Positions 1 through 8,845 of a stretch of DNA of 64,000 nt are shown in pieces. The position numbers and the translations under genes were made by a program. How positions within the stretch are numbered: position 1 is the first letter of the stretch; each line of letters opens with the position of its first letter. The notes under the pieces are model-generated. The model did not search any database, was not told where the DNA came from, and worked only from the letters and a program-made list of their open reading frames with translations. Where the stretch lies: contig NZ_CP047242.1 of assembly GCF_009856605.1 (NCBI RefSeq), positions 4,966,001-5,030,000 on the forward strand. The letters are read 5' to 3'. This DNA comes from Trichormus variabilis 0441 (GTDB taxonomy: Bacteria > Cyanobacteriota > Cyanobacteriia > Cyanobacteriales > Nostocaceae).

Positions 1-443
1 TCATATTTAACACCAAAATGGATTGTAGAATCTAAACGTAATCCTTTGTCGTCAATAGAATTGCGCTCAAATATTTCGTAGAACAGGTCATAAGTAGCTC
101 CAGCCCCATCATAAGCTTCATTTACTGCCACATCGCTACTAGGGGGATCACCTTCAACACGTACTATTTTTCCTGGCAATTGTTCACTGTTTTGAGCATC
201 GTAAATAGTACGACTTTTTTCCCCAGGAGAAGGAGATAGAAAGACGTTGCCAACGATGTTTCTCCGTCCGCGTAATTGGGCTGAAACATTTAATGTTTGA
301 AAAGCCCAATTCCTTTGCAGTGGCGTACCATTAAGGGCAATATTTTCTAATATATGCGGTGGAATGACACAGCAAATAGGACATCTAGTATTGACTGTAT
401 GATTACATTCCAACCTAGATGATTTATTTTTATTTCTAGCCAT
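1..443 (-). CDS. Protealysin-like M4 (thermolysin family) metalloprotease, N-terminal part
   Basis: The frame opens with ATG at 443 (MARNKNKSSRLECNHT) and runs off the window start, so only about 147 residues are visible. A CPICCVIPPHILENIA stretch near residue 20 matches the short protealysin-type propeptide, whose PPxxL motif is typical of this M4 subgroup. The segment ending YDLFYEIFERNSIDDKGL and STIHFGVKY resembles the start of the M4 catalytic domain. The zinc-binding HExxH would lie outside the window. I see no signal peptide at the start, which fits protealysin-like enzymes that are often leaderless. Family assignment is from remembered motif similarity; the missing catalytic half limits certainty. 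Confidence 0.75.
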   Translation of the reverse strand, partial: MARNKNKSSRLECNHTVNTRCPICCVIPPHILENIALNGTPLQRNWAFQTLNVSAQLRGRRNIVGNVFLSPSPGEKSRTIYDAQNSEQLPGKIVRVEGDPPSSDVAVNEAYDGAGATYDLFYEIFERNSIDDKGLRLDSTIHFGVKY

Positions 444-954
444 CTAATCTAGTCTCCTGAAGGAATTCAGCATTAAAAAAGGAGAGGAAATAAGGTAGAT
501 GGCCATTCCCTGGTTAATAGTTTGATGAACCGTTTCTAATCTTCATTTTCCAATATCTTGCTAAAAAGTAAACAGTACTTCTAAAGAGCGATCGCAGGTA
601 GAATATTCTGTGGAAATACATATATTTCTAGTTTCTTAATAGTTAATCAACTAAGAAATAAAGCATATTATGTATTCACACCAGATATTTTTTAGGCATG
701 GCAAAGCTTAGAGTTAATCTGCCATAGCAATAAGGCATGATTTACCATCAAGAATGATATATGGGAATCCGATTTGATTTCTGTTGGCGTAGCCTGCGCT
801 TACGCATAAAATTCTCAGTATCTATAGGGTGGGCCTTGCCCACCAAAACCATGAGTAACTGTAGGGTGCGTCAGCCCCAATAATTTTGTACACATTAGAG
901 TATTTTCTGCATCTGACGCACCCTACTATTGTGCTAGTTGCGTAAGTCCTGTAT
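444..954. other. Intergenic region with repeats, no gene seen
   Basis: This 511-base space between two minus-strand genes holds a HIP1 octamer, a ggcgtagcc palindromic fragment near 786, a tagggtgggcnttgcccacc hairpin around 825-843, and a palindromic-ended element at 861-926. I see no convincing open frame or RNA gene. Confidence 0.6.
861..926 (+). repeat. 66-bp palindromic-ended element, family A copy 1
   Basis: The element starts gtagggtgcgtcag and ends ctgacgcaccctac, perfect 14-bp inverted ends. Its reverse complement aligns over its whole length with 16444-16509, also 66 bp. Similarity continues on one side (927-948 against 16420-16443), so the repeated unit may be about 90 bp. It has no coding capacity and looks like a MITE/REP-type element. 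Confidence 0.8.
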
Positions 955-1410
955 TTATGTATTTTTCATTGCCAAAATCTTCTGTGCTACTGAGTCAGAA
1001 ACAGGCATCACCGATAATCTATTTCCTTGTTTTACCACCATTAACTCCTCTGAACTAAAATTTTCTTTTAGAGTTGTTAATGAGATGGAATCAGAAAATT
1101 TTTCTACAAATTCTACTAATACTGTTTGCCAACGTGGGGTTTCTGGAGTTGATTTTGGGTCGTAGTATTCACTGCTGGAATCAAACTGAGTAGGGTCGGC
1201 AATATATGTTTTGACTACACGCATTAACCCGGCAATACCCGGAGGATTGGTGTTGGAATGATAGAAAAAAACTATGTCTCCTGGTTGCATTTGTCGCATA
1301 AAATTGCGAGCTTGATAATTACGGACACCATCCCAAATAGTCTGATGATCTTTTTGTAGATGAGTAATGCCATAAACTTCTGGCTCTGATTTCATTAACC
1401 AATAATTCAT
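955..1410 (-). CDS. EVE domain-containing protein
   Basis: The 151-residue protein is essentially one EVE domain, a PUA-like fold related to thymocyte nuclear protein 1. The N-terminal MNYWLMKSEPEVYGI and the later WDGVRNYQARNFMRQM and GDIVFFYHSNTNPPGIAG are the family's characteristic blocks. EVE domains bind modified bases in DNA or RNA and occur both in housekeeping proteins and fused to restriction-type nucleases; this one is stand-alone. The ATG at 1410 is the natural start since family members begin exactly at MxYWLMKSEP. It is transcribed alone. The ligand cannot be predicted from sequence alone. Confidence 0.92.
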   Translation of the reverse strand: MNYWLMKSEPEVYGITHLQKDHQTIWDGVRNYQARNFMRQMQPGDIVFFYHSNTNPPGIAGLMRVVKTYIADPTQFDSSSEYYDPKSTPETPRWQTVLVEFVEKFSDSISLTTLKENFSSEELMVVKQGNRLSVMPVSDSVAQKILAMKNT

Positions 1411-1578
1411 CGAGTTGATATTTTTAAAATAAAGGGTAAATTTAAACTTTATTGTGTAGTGTGTGCGAGTTTTTATCTGATATTTTGTCTTAGTGAGATT
1501 TTTCTAGGCAGGGAAGATGCAAGGGTTTGGAAAAGGTTGTAATAGCAATTCTCTATGCAGTTGCACCGAATAAATGAT

Positions 1579-1606
1579 GTAGAGACGTTGCGTGCAACGT
1601 CTCTAC
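1579..1606. repeat. Perfect 28-bp palindrome (gtagagacgttgc arms)
   Basis: Two 13-bp arms, gtagagacgttgc and its exact complement, flank a 2-base centre (gt). The same arms with centre ac occur at 57524-57551, so this is one element family seen in either orientation. Confidence 0.85.
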
Positions 1607-1664
1607 AGTACAGAATAAAGTGCATCTATGGCTACGCCAGGCAAGCTACATCAAGAAACGGCAC

Positions 1665-1703
1665 TACACCCAGTCTCAATAGACAAACTGGGTACGTAAG
1701 TCC
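1665..1703 (-). repeat. Palindromic repeat, ggacttacg-acccag family, copy 1
   Basis: Read on the minus strand it runs ggacttacgtacccag, a short loop, then ctgggtgta. The plus-strand stretch 10511-10550 has the same layout (ggacttacgcacccag, loop, ctgggtgtaa). The copy lies 15 bases past the ispH stop, so its hairpin could also end ispH transcripts, though no T run follows. Confidence 0.6.
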
Positions 1704-1718
1704 TACCTTATTCAATGT

Positions 1719-2927
1719 CTAAACTACTGCTGTTGTTGCTTTCAAAGCAAAAATTTTCTCAATCACATCTTCCACTACTTTATCTGGTGTAGAAGCTCCA
1801 GAAGTAACACCCACAACAATTTTTCCTGCTGGTAACCAGTTTTCTGTTGTTACTAATTCTCCATTTAATTGCCGATGTTCGATGGAATTTACCGATTTAA
1901 TTCGCTCCACAACATCAATGTGATAAGAAGGCAGTCCACGTTCTTGAGATATTTGTTGCAATTGGGTGGTATTAGATGAATTAAAACCGCCAATGACAAT
2001 CATTAAATCTAAATTTTCCTGTACTAATTCCAGCATTGCATCTTGACGTTCTTGGGTAGCGTCACAGATGGTATTAAAACTTTGAAAATGCTGATTTAAT
2101 TCTACAGGCCCATATTTTTGTAACATGGTATGCTCAAACAGTTTACCAATTTGCTCAGTTTCGCCTTTGAGCATAGTTGTTTGGTTAGCAATACCGACTC
2201 GTTCTAAATCTTTATCAGGGTCAAATCCTGCGGAACAAGCTTTGGCAAATTTTTGTAAGAATTCTTCTCGGTTGCGACCATGAAGAATGTAATCAGCGAC
2301 ATATTGGGCTTCTTTTAAATTTAAGACGATTAAATATTTGCCAGCAAAAGAACTAGTAGCAATAGTCTCTTCGTGCTTATATTTGCCATGAATAATTGAG
2401 GTGTGATCGCCTTTTTTGTGCTTTTCTACTGTATTCCAAACTTTTGAGACCCAAGGGCAAGTAGTGTCAACAATTTTGCAACCTTTTTCGCTGAGTAGCT
2501 GCATTTCTTGAACACTAGCGCCAAAGGCGGGGAGGATAACCACATCATTATTGCCAACAACGGAAAAGTCCTTGTTACCAGCCTCCACAGGGATAAATCC
2601 TACCTGCATCTCCTGCATTCGTTGATTCACAGAGGGATTGTGAATAATTTCATTGGTAATCCAAATACGTTCTGTGGGGAAATGCTTGCGAGTTTCGTAA
2701 GCCATAGCTACAGCACGTTCCACACCCCAGCAAAAACCAAAAGCTTGGGCTAGTCGGATAGTGACATCGCCTCTTTGCAGAGTGTAATTGCGATCGCGTA
2801 TTTCTTGAATTAAGCTACTCTGATACTCAGACTGCAATTGGGTAGCTACTTCTGCCTGATGACCGAAACCCTTACGGTTGTAATTTTCAGAATGTTGTAG
2901 TGTACGCTTAAAAGTTTTTGTATCCAT
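1719..2927 (-). CDS. ispH: 4-hydroxy-3-methylbut-2-enyl diphosphate reductase
   Basis: IspH (LytB) performs the last step of the MEP isoprenoid pathway, reducing HMBPP to IPP and DMAPP with a 4Fe-4S cluster. The start at 2927 gives 402 residues beginning [20 protein letters not shown], the form usual in cyanobacteria and plant plastids; an upstream ATG at 2972 would add 15 unlikely residues. Cluster cysteines are visible in [21 protein letters not shown] and [12 protein letters not shown]. Cyanobacterial IspH takes electrons from ferredoxin. The gene stands alone, with a long upstream space shared with divergent sbtA. Confidence 0.96.
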   Translation of the reverse strand: MDTKTFKRTLQHSENYNRKGFGHQAEVATQLQSEYQSSLIQEIRDRNYTLQRGDVTIRLAQAFGFCWGVERAVAMAYETRKHFPTERIWITNEIIHNPSVNQRMQEMQVGFIPVEAGNKDFSVVGNNDVVILPAFGASVQEMQLLSEKGCKIVDTTCPWVSKVWNTVEKHKKGDHTSIIHGKYKHEETIATSSFAGKYLIVLNLKEAQYVADYILHGRNREEFLQKFAKACSAGFDPDKDLERVGIANQTTMLKGETEQIGKLFEHTMLQKYGPVELNQHFQSFNTICDATQERQDAMLELVQENLDLMIVIGGFNSSNTTQLQQISQERGLPSYHIDVVERIKSVNSIEHRQLNGELVTTENWLPAGKIVVGVTSGASTPDKVVEDVIEKIFALKATTAVV

Positions 2928-3266
2928 TGTTGTATTTTTTAATATCTTCTCTTTCTGATTCTCTCGCGCCAAGAGGCCTTTTAGTTGCAGAAATCCTCAG
3001 TTTAACCATAAAAAATTATAAAAGCAGGCAGTCCTGATGAAAAAATTTCACAGTCATAGATGAAAAATATCTTCCCCCTATACCCCCACACCCTTACACC
3101 CCTATACCCTCTTTCAAGTCAGGAAAAAGGAACTCAACTCCTGAGATATGTGACACCCAATTGACATGAGGTGACGATACACGCTACATCATGAGTCACA
3201 CATGAAAATTTCAAAGATGAAAAATTCCTTGAACTACCGACTTCATCAGTATGTGGAGGAGAGAAA
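2928..3266. promoter_or_regulatory. Divergent ispH / sbtA intergenic region
   Basis: This 339-base region must contain both promoters. A pyrimidine-rich block of ccctatacccc-type repeats lies at about 3072-3111. Close to sbtA there is a dyad, tgtgac at 3149-3154 and gtcaca at 3195-3200. SbtA genes are usually induced by low inorganic carbon through LysR regulators; I cannot assign a specific operator here. Confidence 0.4.
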
Positions 3267-4235
3267 ATGGATGTCAGCTTGATCGTGTCAAACATACTGA
3301 ATCCGCCAGTACTCTTCTTCTTTCTGGGAATGCTTGCTGTTTTTGTCAAGTCGGATCTGGAAATTCCTGCGCCTATACCTAAAGCCTTATCGCTTTATTT
3401 GCTATTCGCCATAGGTTTTAAAGGAGGAGTAGAACTAATTAAGAGTGGGGTGACTCAGGAAGTGGTTTTCACGCTTCTAGCGGCGATGTTAATGGCCTGC
3501 TTTGTTCCCATTTACACGTTCTTTATTTTAAAACTGAAACTGGATACTTACGATGCGGCGGCGATCGCCGCTACTTATGGCTCGATCAGTGCTGTTACCT
3601 TCATCACCGCCAGCACCTTTTTAAGTGAGTTGGGCATTACTTTTGATGGTTACATGGTAGCAGCCCTGGCCCTGATGGAATCTCCAGCCATTATTGTTGG
3701 TCTGATATTGGTCAACCTCTTCACCGTTGATGAAAAGCGAGAATTTGCCTGGTCAGAGGTTTTACAAGAGGCATTTTTGAATAGTTCCGTCTTTTTGTTA
3801 GTCGGTAGCCTCTTCATTGGTTTCTTAACAGGAGAACATGGTTGGCAAGTCTTAGAACCCTTTACACAAGGCCTATTTTACGGCGCTCTCACCTTCTTTC
3901 TCTTAGATATGGGATTAGTGGCAGCCAAAAGAATTAAAGACTTGCAAAAAACCGGATTTTTCCTGATTTTATTTGCCATACTAATTCCAATACTCAATGC
4001 CGGCATTGGCTTACTAATTGCCAAATTCATTGGTATGCCGGAGGGCGATTCCCTATTATTTGCTGTGTTGTCTGCTAGTGCTTCTTATATCGCCGTCCCA
4101 GCAGCTATGCGGTTAACTGTTCCAGAAGCTAACCCCAGCCTGTATGTTTCTACCGCTCTGGCCGTGACATTTCCGTTCAATATCATTGTGGGCATTCCAT
4201 TATACCAGTACGGAATTAACCTATTTTGGAGGTAA
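3267..4235 (+). CDS. sbtA: Sodium-dependent bicarbonate transporter SbtA
   Basis: SbtA is a high-affinity Na+/HCO3- symporter of the cyanobacterial CO2-concentrating mechanism, located in the plasma membrane. The 322-residue protein is almost all hydrophobic (about ten transmembrane segments) and has the family's N-terminus MDVSLIVSNILNPPVLFFF, the motif LLFAIGFKGGVELIKSG and ASASYIAVPAAMRLTVPEAN near the C-terminus. The start is supported by a strong Shine-Dalgarno (gtggaggagagaaa). It is followed after four bases by sbtB, whose ribosome binding site overlaps the sbtA stop codon, so the two form a tight operon, as in other cyanobacteria. Confidence 0.95.
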   Translation: MDVSLIVSNILNPPVLFFFLGMLAVFVKSDLEIPAPIPKALSLYLLFAIGFKGGVELIKSGVTQEVVFTLLAAMLMACFVPIYTFFILKLKLDTYDAAAIAATYGSISAVTFITASTFLSELGITFDGYMVAALALMESPAIIVGLILVNLFTVDEKREFAWSEVLQEAFLNSSVFLLVGSLFIGFLTGEHGWQVLEPFTQGLFYGALTFFLLDMGLVAAKRIKDLQKTGFFLILFAILIPILNAGIGLLIAKFIGMPEGDSLLFAVLSASASYIAVPAAMRLTVPEANPSLYVSTALAVTFPFNIIVGIPLYQYGINLFWR

Positions 4236-4239
4236 TAAT

Positions 4240-4551
4240 ATGCAGCTAGTGAAAAAGATAGAAATTATTGCTAATGCCTTTGAATTGAGCAAAATCTTAG
4301 AAAGTTTAGACAAATCTGGAGTATATGGTCATGCAGTTATCCGTAATGTTGCGGGTAAGGGATTACGGGGAACAACAGAAGATTTAGATATGACAATGCT
4401 CGATAACGTTTATATCATTGCGTTTTGTCAGCCAGAGTATATCAAACCAGTAGCAGAAAATATCAAACCCCTGCTCAATAAATTTGGCGGTACTTGTTAT
4501 ATCTCCGATGTGATGGAAATTCGCTCTGTAAAATGTGTTGCTTCCCTATAA
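4240..4551 (+). CDS. sbtB: PII-like regulator SbtB
   Basis: SbtB is a trimeric PII-superfamily protein that binds adenine nucleotides (including cAMP and AMP) and controls SbtA. The 103-residue product starts at the ATG at 4240, five bases after the sbtA stop, behind a ggaggtaata ribosome binding site; an in-frame upstream start at 4186 lies inside sbtA and is not credible. The ferredoxin-like fold is suggested by KKIEIIANAFELSKILESL, the T-loop region by RNVAGKGLRGTTEDLDMTM, and the last strand by CYISDVMEIRSVKCVASL. The protein ends there, without the CGPxGC redox hairpin known from some SbtB proteins. Confidence 0.93.
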   Translation: MQLVKKIEIIANAFELSKILESLDKSGVYGHAVIRNVAGKGLRGTTEDLDMTMLDNVYIIAFCQPEYIKPVAENIKPLLNKFGGTCYISDVMEIRSVKCVASL

Positions 4552-4581
4552 AAGCAATTCGCCATCAATATTGGCTTTCCT

Positions 4582-5781
4582 TTAGCTGAACAATCGCTGC
4601 CATGTAAGTTTTTTTCCATGACTATCCCAATGCCAGCGCAATAAATTCCCAGGTTGACCCGGTGTCATTCCTGGCAAACCAATTGCCTTTCTGGGGGCAT
4701 CAGTAGCAAGTAACAGCGCAGTTTCCACATCGCAAATTTCCCAATTCGCTAAGTTTTCTACCCCTACCAATAAAGGTAAGGTTGTGCCTGATAATGTACC
4801 ATCTGGTAGCCGTGCAGTACCCCCTTGAACTTCTATTTGCCGACTGTCCCAAGGATACACTCCATCCGTTAGCCCCAAAGGAGCGAGGGCATCACTAACG
4901 AGAAATATCCCTTGACTGGCACGGAGAAGGATTTGCAACATGATGGGTGAAACGTGCTGGCCATCGGCAATAAAACCACACATGACATGAGGATTAGTTA
5001 TAGCTGCCCCTAAGAGTCCCGGTTCGCGGTGATGTAAGGGAGGCATGGCATTAAAGGCATGAGTTACCATTGTTGCACCCAATGCAAAAGCATTTTGGGC
5101 TTGGTTAGCTGTTGCCAGAGAATGTCCTAAACTGACGGTGATTCCCAAAGAACGTAAATATGGGATGACTTCCCCAGTAGTATCTAACTCCGGTGCTAGG
5201 GTGATGACTTTAACAATATGGGCATAATCTCCCAAAACCCGTTGGACTTCTTCTATGGTCAGAGGTAGTAAATACTCGGCTGGATGAGCGCCCCGCTTTT
5301 GATAGTTTAAGAAGGGGCCTTCTAAATGTACGCCTAAAATTTGGGAACCAGGTTTTGTGGTAGAGATAAAATCAGCAATAACAGCAAGCGATCGCTGGAT
5401 ATTTTCCACTGAAGTTGTTACCAGTGTAGGTAAAAATCCATCTACTCCCACATCCCATAAAAATTGGCAAATTTTTTCTAATAAATAGGCATTCTCAGCC
5501 GCCAAATCAGGAAACGCCAAGCCCAAAGCACCATTAATTTGCAAATCAACGCCACCCAAAGAAATCCAATCTCCAGCCACATCTATAATTTGTAACTCTG
5601 GTGACGCAACCCTGTTAAATCCAGCCCTCATCGGTGATATTTGTTCAATTATGCCTCCCTGATTCACCACAAGCATCTGCAAATCTTGGTAGCCAGGAAC
5701 TCTAGCATTAATAATATCTGTAGGTTTGTGTATGGTAGTTGGTAATTGGTAATCGGTAATTGTTAATTGGTAATTGTTCAT
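4582..5781 (-). CDS. nagA: N-acetylglucosamine-6-phosphate deacetylase
   Basis: NagA removes the acetyl group from GlcNAc-6-P in amino-sugar recycling. The 399-residue amidohydrolase shows GGVDLQINGALG (barrel entry), LGVHLEGPFLNYQKRGAHP (metal-binding Glu), SLGHSLATANQ, VTHAFNAMPPLHHREPGLL and GIFLVSDALAPLGL (catalytic Asp region). The first 15 or so residues (MNNYQLTITDYQLPT) come from a heptanucleotide repeat. No ATG, GTG or TTG lies between that repeat and DIINARVPGYQD, so the repeat seems to provide the real start, unless initiation occurs at an internal ATG before LVVNQGG. The gene is convergent with sbtB. Confidence 0.93.
   Translation of the reverse strand: MNNYQLTITDYQLPTTIHKPTDIINARVPGYQDLQMLVVNQGGIIEQISPMRAGFNRVASPELQIIDVAGDWISLGGVDLQINGALGLAFPDLAAENAYLLEKICQFLWDVGVDGFLPTLVTTSVENIQRSLAVIADFISTTKPGSQILGVHLEGPFLNYQKRGAHPAEYLLPLTIEEVQRVLGDYAHIVKVITLAPELDTTGEVIPYLRSLGITVSLGHSLATANQAQNAFALGATMVTHAFNAMPPLHHREPGLLGAAITNPHVMCGFIADGQHVSPIMLQILLRASQGIFLVSDALAPLGLTDGVYPWDSRQIEVQGGTARLPDGTLSGTTLPLLVGVENLANWEICDVETALLLATDAPRKAIGLPGMTPGQPGNLLRWHWDSHGKKLTWQRLFS
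5735..5781. repeat. Heptanucleotide repeat (ggtaatt) at the nagA start
   Basis: About six degenerate copies of ggtaatt stand in tandem. The repeat encodes the N-terminal residues of nagA on the minus strand. Such short tandem repeats are a known trait of Nostoc-type genomes. Confidence 0.8.
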
Positions 5782-5877
5782 AAGTTACCCCTCTTTCGTC
5801 TCCCCTATCCCCTCATTCGTTGAATAGTAACTCTATGTGAGATGATAATTGCACCCACAGCTTTATTGTGGGTAAAA

Positions 5878-5908
5878 ATTTTGAATTTTGAATTTTGAAT
5901 TTTGAATT
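5878..5908. repeat. Heptanucleotide repeat (ttttgaa) abutting purE
   Basis: Four copies of ttttgaa run up to three bases before the purE ATG, occupying the place where a ribosome binding site would be expected. Confidence 0.85.
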
Positions 5909-5911
5909 ATT

Positions 5912-6439
5912 ATGGCTCCCTTAGTTGGCATTATTATGGGTAGCGATTCAGATTTGCCCACGATGAAAGAGGCGATCGCTATTTGTGAGGAATTTGGTGT
6001 AGAAAATGAAGTGGCGATCGTTTCTGCCCATCGCACCCCAGAACGTATGGTGGAATATGCCCAAACAGCCCACCATCGGGGTATCAAGGTGATTATTGCT
6101 GGTGCAGGCGGTGCAGCCCATCTTCCCGGCATGGTAGCATCTTTAACTCCTCTACCAGTAATTGGTGTGCCAGTCGCTACCAGAAACTTACAAGGTGTGG
6201 ATTCTTTATATTCAATTGTACAGATGCCTGGGGGTATTCCTGTGGCTACGGTGGCGATCGGTAACGCCAAAAATGCCGGACTATTGGCTGTGCAAATCCT
6301 CGCTACTCAACAGCCAGAATTATTAACTAAAGTCCAAGCATACCGTCAAAACCTATCTGACTCAGTAATGACAAAGCAAGCAAAGTTAGAACAACTAGGT
6401 TACAAGCAGTATTTGCAACAGGAGATGCTTGGAAAATAA
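5912..6439 (+). CDS. purE: N5-carboxyaminoimidazole ribonucleotide mutase
   Basis: PurE converts N5-CAIR to CAIR in purine synthesis. The 175-residue protein has the nucleotide-binding [13 protein letters not shown] at residue 6, the catalytic-histidine motif [10 protein letters not shown], the loop [14 protein letters not shown], and [20 protein letters not shown] and [21 protein letters not shown], all hallmarks of class I PurE. Start at ATG 5912 puts MGSDSD at the usual place. There is no Shine-Dalgarno because the preceding bases are a ttttgaa repeat, so initiation may be leader-independent or weak. purK is not adjacent. Confidence 0.96.
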   Translation: MAPLVGIIMGSDSDLPTMKEAIAICEEFGVENEVAIVSAHRTPERMVEYAQTAHHRGIKVIIAGAGGAAHLPGMVASLTPLPVIGVPVATRNLQGVDSLYSIVQMPGGIPVATVAIGNAKNAGLLAVQILATQQPELLTKVQAYRQNLSDSVMTKQAKLEQLGYKQYLQQEMLGK

Positions 6440-6925
6440 GGAGTGGGAAGTATGGAGAGATGAGTAATGAACTTTTTCCCTCTCTCCCTTATGTTTCAGT
6501 AACACCAAAATTTTTGTATGTCTCGGATTTATTAACAGAAACTAATCTTTTTTATTTAAACTTAATAATTTGCTATATAACTAGCCCTGATTATGGTGAA
6601 TTGATGACTTTACATAAGATTTACGTATTTTATTTGACCAGTTATGGTGCATAAAAGTATGTTTAAACAAAAAAATGTATTAACCAATACAGAATTAATG
6701 TTTAGGTAAATAGAAAATCAATCAAATTTATTGATAAGTTAACCGAACAGCAACTTTCATAACAGAAATTAGTCACGCAATTTCTTAAACCTCAGATTCT
6801 GATTCTTGAGATGAGAAGTTGGGGTAGTTTTCGGGAAACTTCAATCAAAATTTCGACCAAATCTTGTCTACATTATTTAGTTCACCTAACCACCAAGGGT
6901 AAGTCTGCTACTACTAACATCAATT
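6440..6925. promoter_or_regulatory. Upstream region of the ammonium transporter cluster
   Basis: This 486-base, AT-rich space holds one good regulatory candidate, the GTA-N8-TAC box at 6677-6690. A 64-codon open frame at 6460-6654 has no family features and is not credited. Confidence 0.5.
6677..6690. promoter_or_regulatory. Candidate NtcA binding site upstream of the first amt gene
   Basis: The sequence gta-ttaaccaa-tac fits the NtcA consensus GTA-N8-TAC exactly. It lies 236 bases before the start codon, and an AT-rich taaata at 6707-6712 could act as -10. NtcA is the cyanobacterial nitrogen regulator and controls amt genes in related strains. Binding is inferred. Confidence 0.5.
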
Positions 6926-8422
6926 ATGGCTATAAACACAGGAAAAAATAAGCTGATGAATAGGCATATTCAACCCTGGCAACGCCTATTGGTGTTAGCG
7001 ATTGGCTCGATGGTATTTGCTGTTTTTGCACCGACAATTGTGCAAGCGGCAAATACTCCTACCCTAGAATCTTTATCAGAAACTACAATCAAACTGCAAA
7101 TTTCCATTGATACTACTTGGGTACTACTTTCTGGGTTTTTAGTATTTTTCATGCAAACCGGCTTCGCCATGCTAGAAGCTGGTTTAGTTCGCCAAAGAAG
7201 TGTAGTTAATACCCTACTAGAAAATTTCATTGACGCTGCTGTCACAGTCTTGGCATGGTGGGCAGTGGGTTTTGGTATCGCATTTGGTACAAGTGCAGGT
7301 GGTTTGTTTGGTATAGATACATTCTTTCTCAACCAGTTACCGGGTGCTGATGGTAGCTACCCATTGGGCGCACCTGGTTCTACAGCTGCTATCAACACCT
7401 ATACTTTGTTCTTTTTCCAGTTTGCCTTTGCTGCTACTGCCAGTACCATCACTACTGGTTCAATGGCTGGCAGAACCGACTTTATAGGTGACTTAATTTA
7501 TAGTGCGATTATGGGTGCTATTAGCTACCCAATTATCGTGCATTGGGCTTGGAACTCCAATGGCTGGTTAGGCAAACTCAGTTACCATGATTTCGCCGGT
7601 GGTTCAATTGTTCATACCGTAGGTGGCTGGACAGCACTAGTTGGGGCATATTTGCTTGGGCCTCGTCCCGACCGTCCTCCTTGGGGAAAACTACCACCAG
7701 CCCATAATTTAGCCTTGGCAACTTTGGGAACGATGATTCTCTGGTTTGGTTGGTACGGGTTTAACCCTGGTTCAACCCTTGGTACTGCTAATCCAGGGTT
7801 GATTGGGTTAGTAACTATTAACACAACACTAGCAGCAGGTGCAGGCGCACTAACAGCATTAATCTTTCTGTATGTTCGTACAGGTAAGTGGGATTTAGTT
7901 TACTGTCTCAATGGTTCTCTAGCTGGTTTAGTCGCAATTACAGCACCTTGCGCTTATGTGGCTCCTTGGGCTTCTGTACTAATTGGTTTCACGGGGGGAA
8001 TTTCGGTTGTATTAGGAGTGAGTTTAATTGAGTCACTCCACATCGATGACCCAGTGGGAGCATTTTCCGTCCACGGTATCAGTGGCATGATGGGTACTCT
8101 CTCCATAGGTTTTTTAGGACAAGCGGAACTCACCCTTAATCAAAAAGCAGGGCTATTTTTAGGTGGTGGGTTTGATTTGCTGGGTATCCAAATGCTGGGG
8201 ATAGTGGCGATTACGGTTTTCACCGTCGCTTTTGCCTTTCTGATGTATGGTGGCCTCAAAGCTGTGGGATACTTACGTGTTAATGCTGAAGCAGATAGTA
8301 TCGGCATTGATGCTTATGAACATGGTGCTTCAGTGTGGCCTGATATTTACCCAGTTGAAGAGGTAAGCAAACTACAAGACCAGACAAAAATTTCTGAAAA
8401 TAAAACTTTAGAGGAGCAATAA
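6926..8422 (+). CDS. Ammonium transporter (Amt family), first of three
   Basis: The 498-residue Amt/Rh-family channel imports or retrieves ammonium across the plasma membrane. It has an N-terminal signal-like segment (LLVLAIGSMVFAVFAPTIVQA), then FFMQTGFAMLEAGLVRQRSV, the first pore histidine in DFAGGSIVHTVGGWTAL, the FGWYGFNPGS helix, and the second pore histidine in DDPVGAFSVHGISGMMG. The C-terminal tail (SIGIDAYEHGASVWPDIYP) is the region PII proteins contact in this family. An alternative start at ATG 6956 (MNRHIQPW) is possible. In Anabaena a cluster amt4-amt1-amtB is known; this is in the amt4 position, but I do not assign the symbol. Confidence 0.94.
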   Translation: MAINTGKNKLMNRHIQPWQRLLVLAIGSMVFAVFAPTIVQAANTPTLESLSETTIKLQISIDTTWVLLSGFLVFFMQTGFAMLEAGLVRQRSVVNTLLENFIDAAVTVLAWWAVGFGIAFGTSAGGLFGIDTFFLNQLPGADGSYPLGAPGSTAAINTYTLFFFQFAFAATASTITTGSMAGRTDFIGDLIYSAIMGAISYPIIVHWAWNSNGWLGKLSYHDFAGGSIVHTVGGWTALVGAYLLGPRPDRPPWGKLPPAHNLALATLGTMILWFGWYGFNPGSTLGTANPGLIGLVTINTTLAAGAGALTALIFLYVRTGKWDLVYCLNGSLAGLVAITAPCAYVAPWASVLIGFTGGISVVLGVSLIESLHIDDPVGAFSVHGISGMMGTLSIGFLGQAELTLNQKAGLFLGGGFDLLGIQMLGIVAITVFTVAFAFLMYGGLKAVGYLRVNAEADSIGIDAYEHGASVWPDIYPVEEVSKLQDQTKISENKTLEEQ

Positions 8423-8845
8423 AATGGCCAATATTTTCAATATTTTATCTGATCAATCTTTACAGAAGTTTCTTGGAAATGATATTGACAATGTGAGGCG
8501 ATCGCCCCTTTAACTCGTCAAATTTTGTTAATTAAAGACTCAATGAAGGAGACATGAATAATTGGAGAAACAATCTATAATAAATTTTTCAGAATTCCTG
8601 AAAATAATATTTACAAAAGTGCCATCAATTTCCTAAACTCCTACTTAGGTCAGTTAAATTTTCCATTTGTAAATTTGTGATGTCAATAAACAATAGCAAA
8701 TAAACACTTAATTTCACCTAAGTAGTCTTTCTTTGTAAACATCCTCACACAAGAACTGATGAGAAAGAGTCTAGAAACTAGGAACTCATCACTCATTACT
8801 CTCCTTTGCTGTTAAAGATAGTTGGAAGGTTAGCAATTCGGACTC
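8423..8845. other. Intergenic region between first and second amt genes
   Basis: This 423-base region carries two tiny frames with good ribosome binding sites (8424-8513 and 8554-8580), a HIP1 octamer and otherwise AT-rich sequence. I found no exact GTA-N8-TAC box here. Confidence 0.5.
8424..8513 (+). CDS. Possible 29-residue small protein after first amt gene
   Basis: An ATG two bases after the amt stop is preceded by gaggag at ideal spacing. It opens a 29-codon frame (MANIFNILSDQSLQKFLGND...) that ends in a HIP1 site. I do not recognise it. It may be a real small protein, a truncated gene start, or chance. Confidence 0.3.
   Translation: MANIFNILSDQSLQKFLGNDIDNVRRSPL

Larger units (their letters stand above)
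1411..1718. other. Intergenic region with palindromic repeats
   Basis: This 308-base space upstream of the EVE gene contains the perfect palindrome at 1579-1606, a ctatggctacgccaggcaagctac fragment near 1626, and a palindromic unit at 1665-1703. It must also contain the EVE promoter, which I cannot pinpoint. No gene seen. Confidence 0.55.

Noticed and set aside
6460..6654. A 64-codon frame after purE
   Set aside because: It has no ribosome binding site, no family features and lies in AT-rich DNA upstream of the amt gene.
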